This document shows, piece by piece, positions 62,023-64,000 of a stretch of 64,000 nucleotides of DNA. The position numbers were made by a program, and so were the translations under genes. How positions within the stretch are numbered: the stretch's first letter is position 1; every line of letters begins with the position of its first letter. The notes below the pieces were generated by a model. It saw only the letters and a list, made by a program, of their open reading frames with translations. It was not told where the DNA came from and searched no databases. This DNA is from Nodularia sphaerocarpa UHCC 0038 (GTDB lineage: Bacteria; Cyanobacteriota; Cyanobacteriia; Cyanobacteriales; Nostocaceae), in assembly GCF_022376295.1 (NCBI RefSeq), contig NZ_CP060140.1, positions 4,220,356 to 4,284,355 on the forward strand, in the 5' to 3' direction.

Positions 62023-62898
62023 ATGGTAATGGATATTTCCACTTTGCCTTTAGCGTTTCAATTCACCTCTCCAGGCCCGGTTATCGTGGAGATTGGGCCA
62101 ATCAGTATCCGTTGGTATGGCTTGTTGATTGCTACAGCAGTATTAATCGGTGTCAGCCTTTCCCAGTATCTGGCAAAGCATCGTCATGTTAACCCAGAAT
62201 TGATCAGTGATTTATCAATTTGGCTAGTGATTGGGGCGATTCCCGCAGCGCGGCTGTATTATGTTTTCTTTCAATGGTCAGAATACTCCCAGCGCCCAGA
62301 ACGTATAATTGCTATTTGGCAAGGAGGTATTGCCATTCACGGGGCGATTATTGGTGGTACTTTAGCAGCATTAATCTTTGCCAAAGTCAATCAAGTGTCT
62401 TTTTGGCAACTGGCTGATTTAATTGCTCCTTCTGCGATTTTAGGGCAAGCCATTGGACGTTGGGGAAATTTCTTTAACTCCGAAGCCTTTGGTCGTCCCA
62501 CTGATTTACCTTGGAAGCTATATATTCCACTGCAAAATCGTCCTCCAGGTTTAGCTAATTTTGAATACTTCCATCCCACATTTCTCTACGAATCGCTGTG
62601 GAATTTAATAGTATTCGCCTTGCTAATCACTTTATTTTTTCGGGGTTTATCTGGCAAGCCACCCTTGCGCTTAGGTACGTTATTTTTAACTTATTTAATA
62701 GCTTACAGCTGCGGCCGCGTGTGGATTGAAGGTTTTCGCATTGATAGCTTAATGCTCGGACCGCTTCGCATTGCACAAGTTGTGAGTTTAACGGGTATTC
62801 TGGTGGGATTAGCTGGGTTAGCTTGGCTTTACTTAGTTAAACGCCCTTTACCTGATGTGGTTTCGCCACCCAGAGGAGATGAGGCGATGAGAGGATGA
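62023..62898 (+). CDS. lgt: Prolipoprotein diacylglyceryl transferase
   Basis: This 291-residue inner-membrane enzyme transfers diacylglycerol from phosphatidylglycerol to the lipobox cysteine. About seven membrane helices are visible, and the signature GRWGNFFNSEAFG is exact. HGAIIGG is the conserved histidine region. In the same window the solute-binding protein at 29288 is a likely substrate. Start ATG at 62023 or 62029. A hairpin follows. Confidence 0.95.
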   Translation: MVMDISTLPLAFQFTSPGPVIVEIGPISIRWYGLLIATAVLIGVSLSQYLAKHRHVNPELISDLSIWLVIGAIPAARLYYVFFQWSEYSQRPERIIAIWQGGIAIHGAIIGGTLAALIFAKVNQVSFWQLADLIAPSAILGQAIGRWGNFFNSEAFGRPTDLPWKLYIPLQNRPPGLANFEYFHPTFLYESLWNLIVFALLITLFFRGLSGKPPLRLGTLFLTYLIAYSCGRVWIEGFRIDSLMLGPLRIAQVVSLTGILVGLAGLAWLYLVKRPLPDVVSPPRGDEAMRG

Positions 62899-62923
62899 TG
62901 GAGATACGCCAAAAATAAAAAAT

Positions 62924-62945
62924 GCCCCAGAGTATTCTCTAGGGC
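62924..62945. terminator. Hairpin between lgt and cobM
   Basis: GCCCCAGAG and CTCTAGGGC pair at eight of nine bases around a TATT loop. On the minus strand it is followed by a T-rich run (ATTTTTTATTTTT); on the plus strand only TT follows. It may end lgt transcripts weakly. Confidence 0.45.
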
Positions 62946-63083
62946 TTAACCAGGGTGCATCTACCATTCATCTCTACTAGAAATAAAGGGCTAATCCGGA
63001 ACGTTACTGGAAAGAATCCCAAAAAACCTCTGTTGAGGATTTGTATTTATGGGATTTTACTTAAAAAAATTACCAAAGTTTGT

Positions 63084-63884
63084 ATGAAAAACAATGTAGA
63101 GATTCTGCCTTCAACAGTTTACATTGTGGGAGCAGGGCCAGGAGACCCGGATTTATTAACGGTTAAAGCCCAGAAGCTGCTGGCTGTTGCCGATGTGATT
63201 TTATTTGCTGACTCTTTAATTCCAGAGGAGATTTTGGATTTATGCAGAGCAGATGCAGAAATTATTCGGACTGCTAATAAGACTTTAGAGGAAATTATCG
63301 GGCTAATGGTGGAAGAAGTGCGATCGCATAAATCTGTAGTTCGTCTTCATTCTGGAGACCCCAGTCTTTACAGCGCTGTCCATGAGCAAATGCAACTCTT
63401 AGCCGAAGCAAATATTCCCTTTGAAGTCATCCCAGGTATTAGCGCCTTTCAAGCCGCAGCAGCGAAACTCAAAATAGAATTAACTGTTCCCGGTTTAGTT
63501 CAGACTATTATTCTCACCCGCATCAGTGGACGGACACAAGTCCCACCGACAGAAGAATTAACCACTCTCGCCGCACATCAGGCTAGTCTTTGTCTGTATC
63601 TGAGTGCGCGTCACATTGAAAACGCCCAAGCTAAACTTTTAGAACATTACCCAGCCGAAACCCCCATCGCGATTTGCTATCGCATCGGCTGGCCTGATGA
63701 AAAAATTATGGTTGTCCCCCTGAAGGAAATGGCAAAATGTACCCAGGAAGAAAACCTAATTCGTACCACACTTTACGTCATTAGTCCAGCACTTTCAGCA
63801 ACAGTATCTGGAACCCTCCGCGAAAGGCGATCGCGATTATATCATCCAGAACATAGCCATATATTTCGCTCATCCCATAATTAG
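63084..63884 (+). CDS. cobM: Precorrin-4 C11-methyltransferase
   Basis: CobM (CbiF in the anaerobic route) methylates C11 of the corrin ring with SAM. From the ATG at 63084 the protein has 266 residues; the open frame upstream lacks similarity. The N-terminal VYIVGAGPGDPDLLTVKAQ is the uroporphyrinogen-methylase family signature, and VVRLHSGDPSLYSAVHEQM is the second. It is a single gene here; the cobD-like gene at 22010 is the other cobalamin gene in the window. Confidence 0.93.
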   Translation: MKNNVEILPSTVYIVGAGPGDPDLLTVKAQKLLAVADVILFADSLIPEEILDLCRADAEIIRTANKTLEEIIGLMVEEVRSHKSVVRLHSGDPSLYSAVHEQMQLLAEANIPFEVIPGISAFQAAAAKLKIELTVPGLVQTIILTRISGRTQVPPTEELTTLAAHQASLCLYLSARHIENAQAKLLEHYPAETPIAICYRIGWPDEKIMVVPLKEMAKCTQEENLIRTTLYVISPALSATVSGTLRERRSRLYHPEHSHIFRSSHN

Positions 63885-63942
63885 GGACTGGGTTCGATAA
63901 ACTGAAGAATAGCAACAAAAACCAAAACTTTTATTTAAGACT

Positions 63943-64000
63943 ATGCCTTTAATTAAAGTCCAAACTTCTGTATCTGCGCCCCAAAAAGCTGATGTTGAGA
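63943..64000 (+). CDS. MIF/phenylpyruvate tautomerase-like protein (partial, cut by window end)
   Basis: Only the first 19 codons are inside the window: MPLIKVQTSVSAPQKADVE. The opening MPLIKVQTS with the proline after the start Met, the catalytic Pro of tautomerases, resembles MIF-related proteins of cyanobacteria. The rest lies beyond the window. Confidence 0.7.
   Translation, partial: MPLIKVQTSVSAPQKADVE

Noticed and set aside
1..64000. tRNA, rRNA, CRISPR arrays and cobalamin riboswitches
   Set aside because: I looked for tRNA T-loop and CCA-like ends, direct spacer-repeat arrays and a B12-box upstream of the cob genes, and saw none; a covariance-model scan could still find something I missed.

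Overview
The window is chromosomal DNA of a filamentous, heterocyst-type cyanobacterium (order Nostocales; Nostoc, Anabaena or Nodularia-like, genus not resolvable by eye). The evidence is a photosystem II gene (psbY), a CRR6-like NDH-1 maturation factor, a DevB/DevC/DevA-type exporter, a FurC/PerR-like regulator, the MEP pathway genes ispG and ispD, many GCGATCGC (HIP1) sites, and arrays of tandem heptanucleotides (STRR) typical of heterocystous cyanobacteria. No intact insertion sequence, prophage, CRISPR array, tRNA or rRNA was seen. Most of it is an ordinary core region of short operons and single genes on both strands, separated by intergenic DNA rich in small palindromic repeats.

Layout. 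0-11 kb: quinone reductase, CtpA-like protease, ispG, a PEP-CTERM beta-propeller, an isochorismatase-like hydrolase, a LysM/M23 peptidase, an HtrA protease, a DUF760 protein, scpB and ispD. 11-20 kb: a family 9 glycosyltransferase, the devBCA-like exporter with a divergent TetR regulator that carries an extra ribbon-helix-helix tail, CRR6, furC and a pseudo-receiver/DUF3685 protein. 20-29 kb: a flavoprotein that has lost its disulfide centre, a cobD-like gene just downstream of the HU gene, and the type IV pilus operon pilM-N-O-Q. 29-41 kb: an orphan sugar-binding lipoprotein, folC, psbY, a gamma carbonic anhydrase-like protein, a cyanobacterial zinc-ribbon protein (TIGR02652), a VOC protein, a cupredoxin, map, a Uma2 protein, an amidase and a Crp-type regulator. 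41-50 kb: a small double-glycine-leader peptide, several unknowns, cupin and methyltransferase genes, ilvC, an aldo/keto reductase and a SagB/ThcOx protein. 50-64 kb: a COG0523 metallochaperone divergent from cysS, an AI-2E permease, a SHOCT protein, a TldD/TldE pair, a repeat protein built of six 180-bp units fused to a papain-fold-like tail, a DivIVA/Cdv3-like gene overlapping coaD, lgt, cobM and the start of a MIF-family tautomerase gene.

Themes. Envelope and export functions recur (M23 and HtrA, DevBCA, PilMNOQ, Lgt, PEP-CTERM). Cobalamin synthesis is represented twice (cobD, cobM) and isoprenoid synthesis twice (ispG, ispD), in each case at separate loci. Three peptide-related genes (GG-leader peptide, SagB, TldD/TldE) lie within 17 kb but do not form an operon.

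The least ordinary signals are in the repeat DNA and a few protein architectures: a family of perfect palindromes of 26-28 bp whose centres differ by compensatory changes; heptamer arrays that supply gene start codons; intergenic-type repeats inserted in frame within cobD and folC; a 155-bp MITE-like element; the 180-bp phased repeat gene; the TetR-RHH fusion; and the GG-leader peptide. I found no convincing complete novel multi-gene system.
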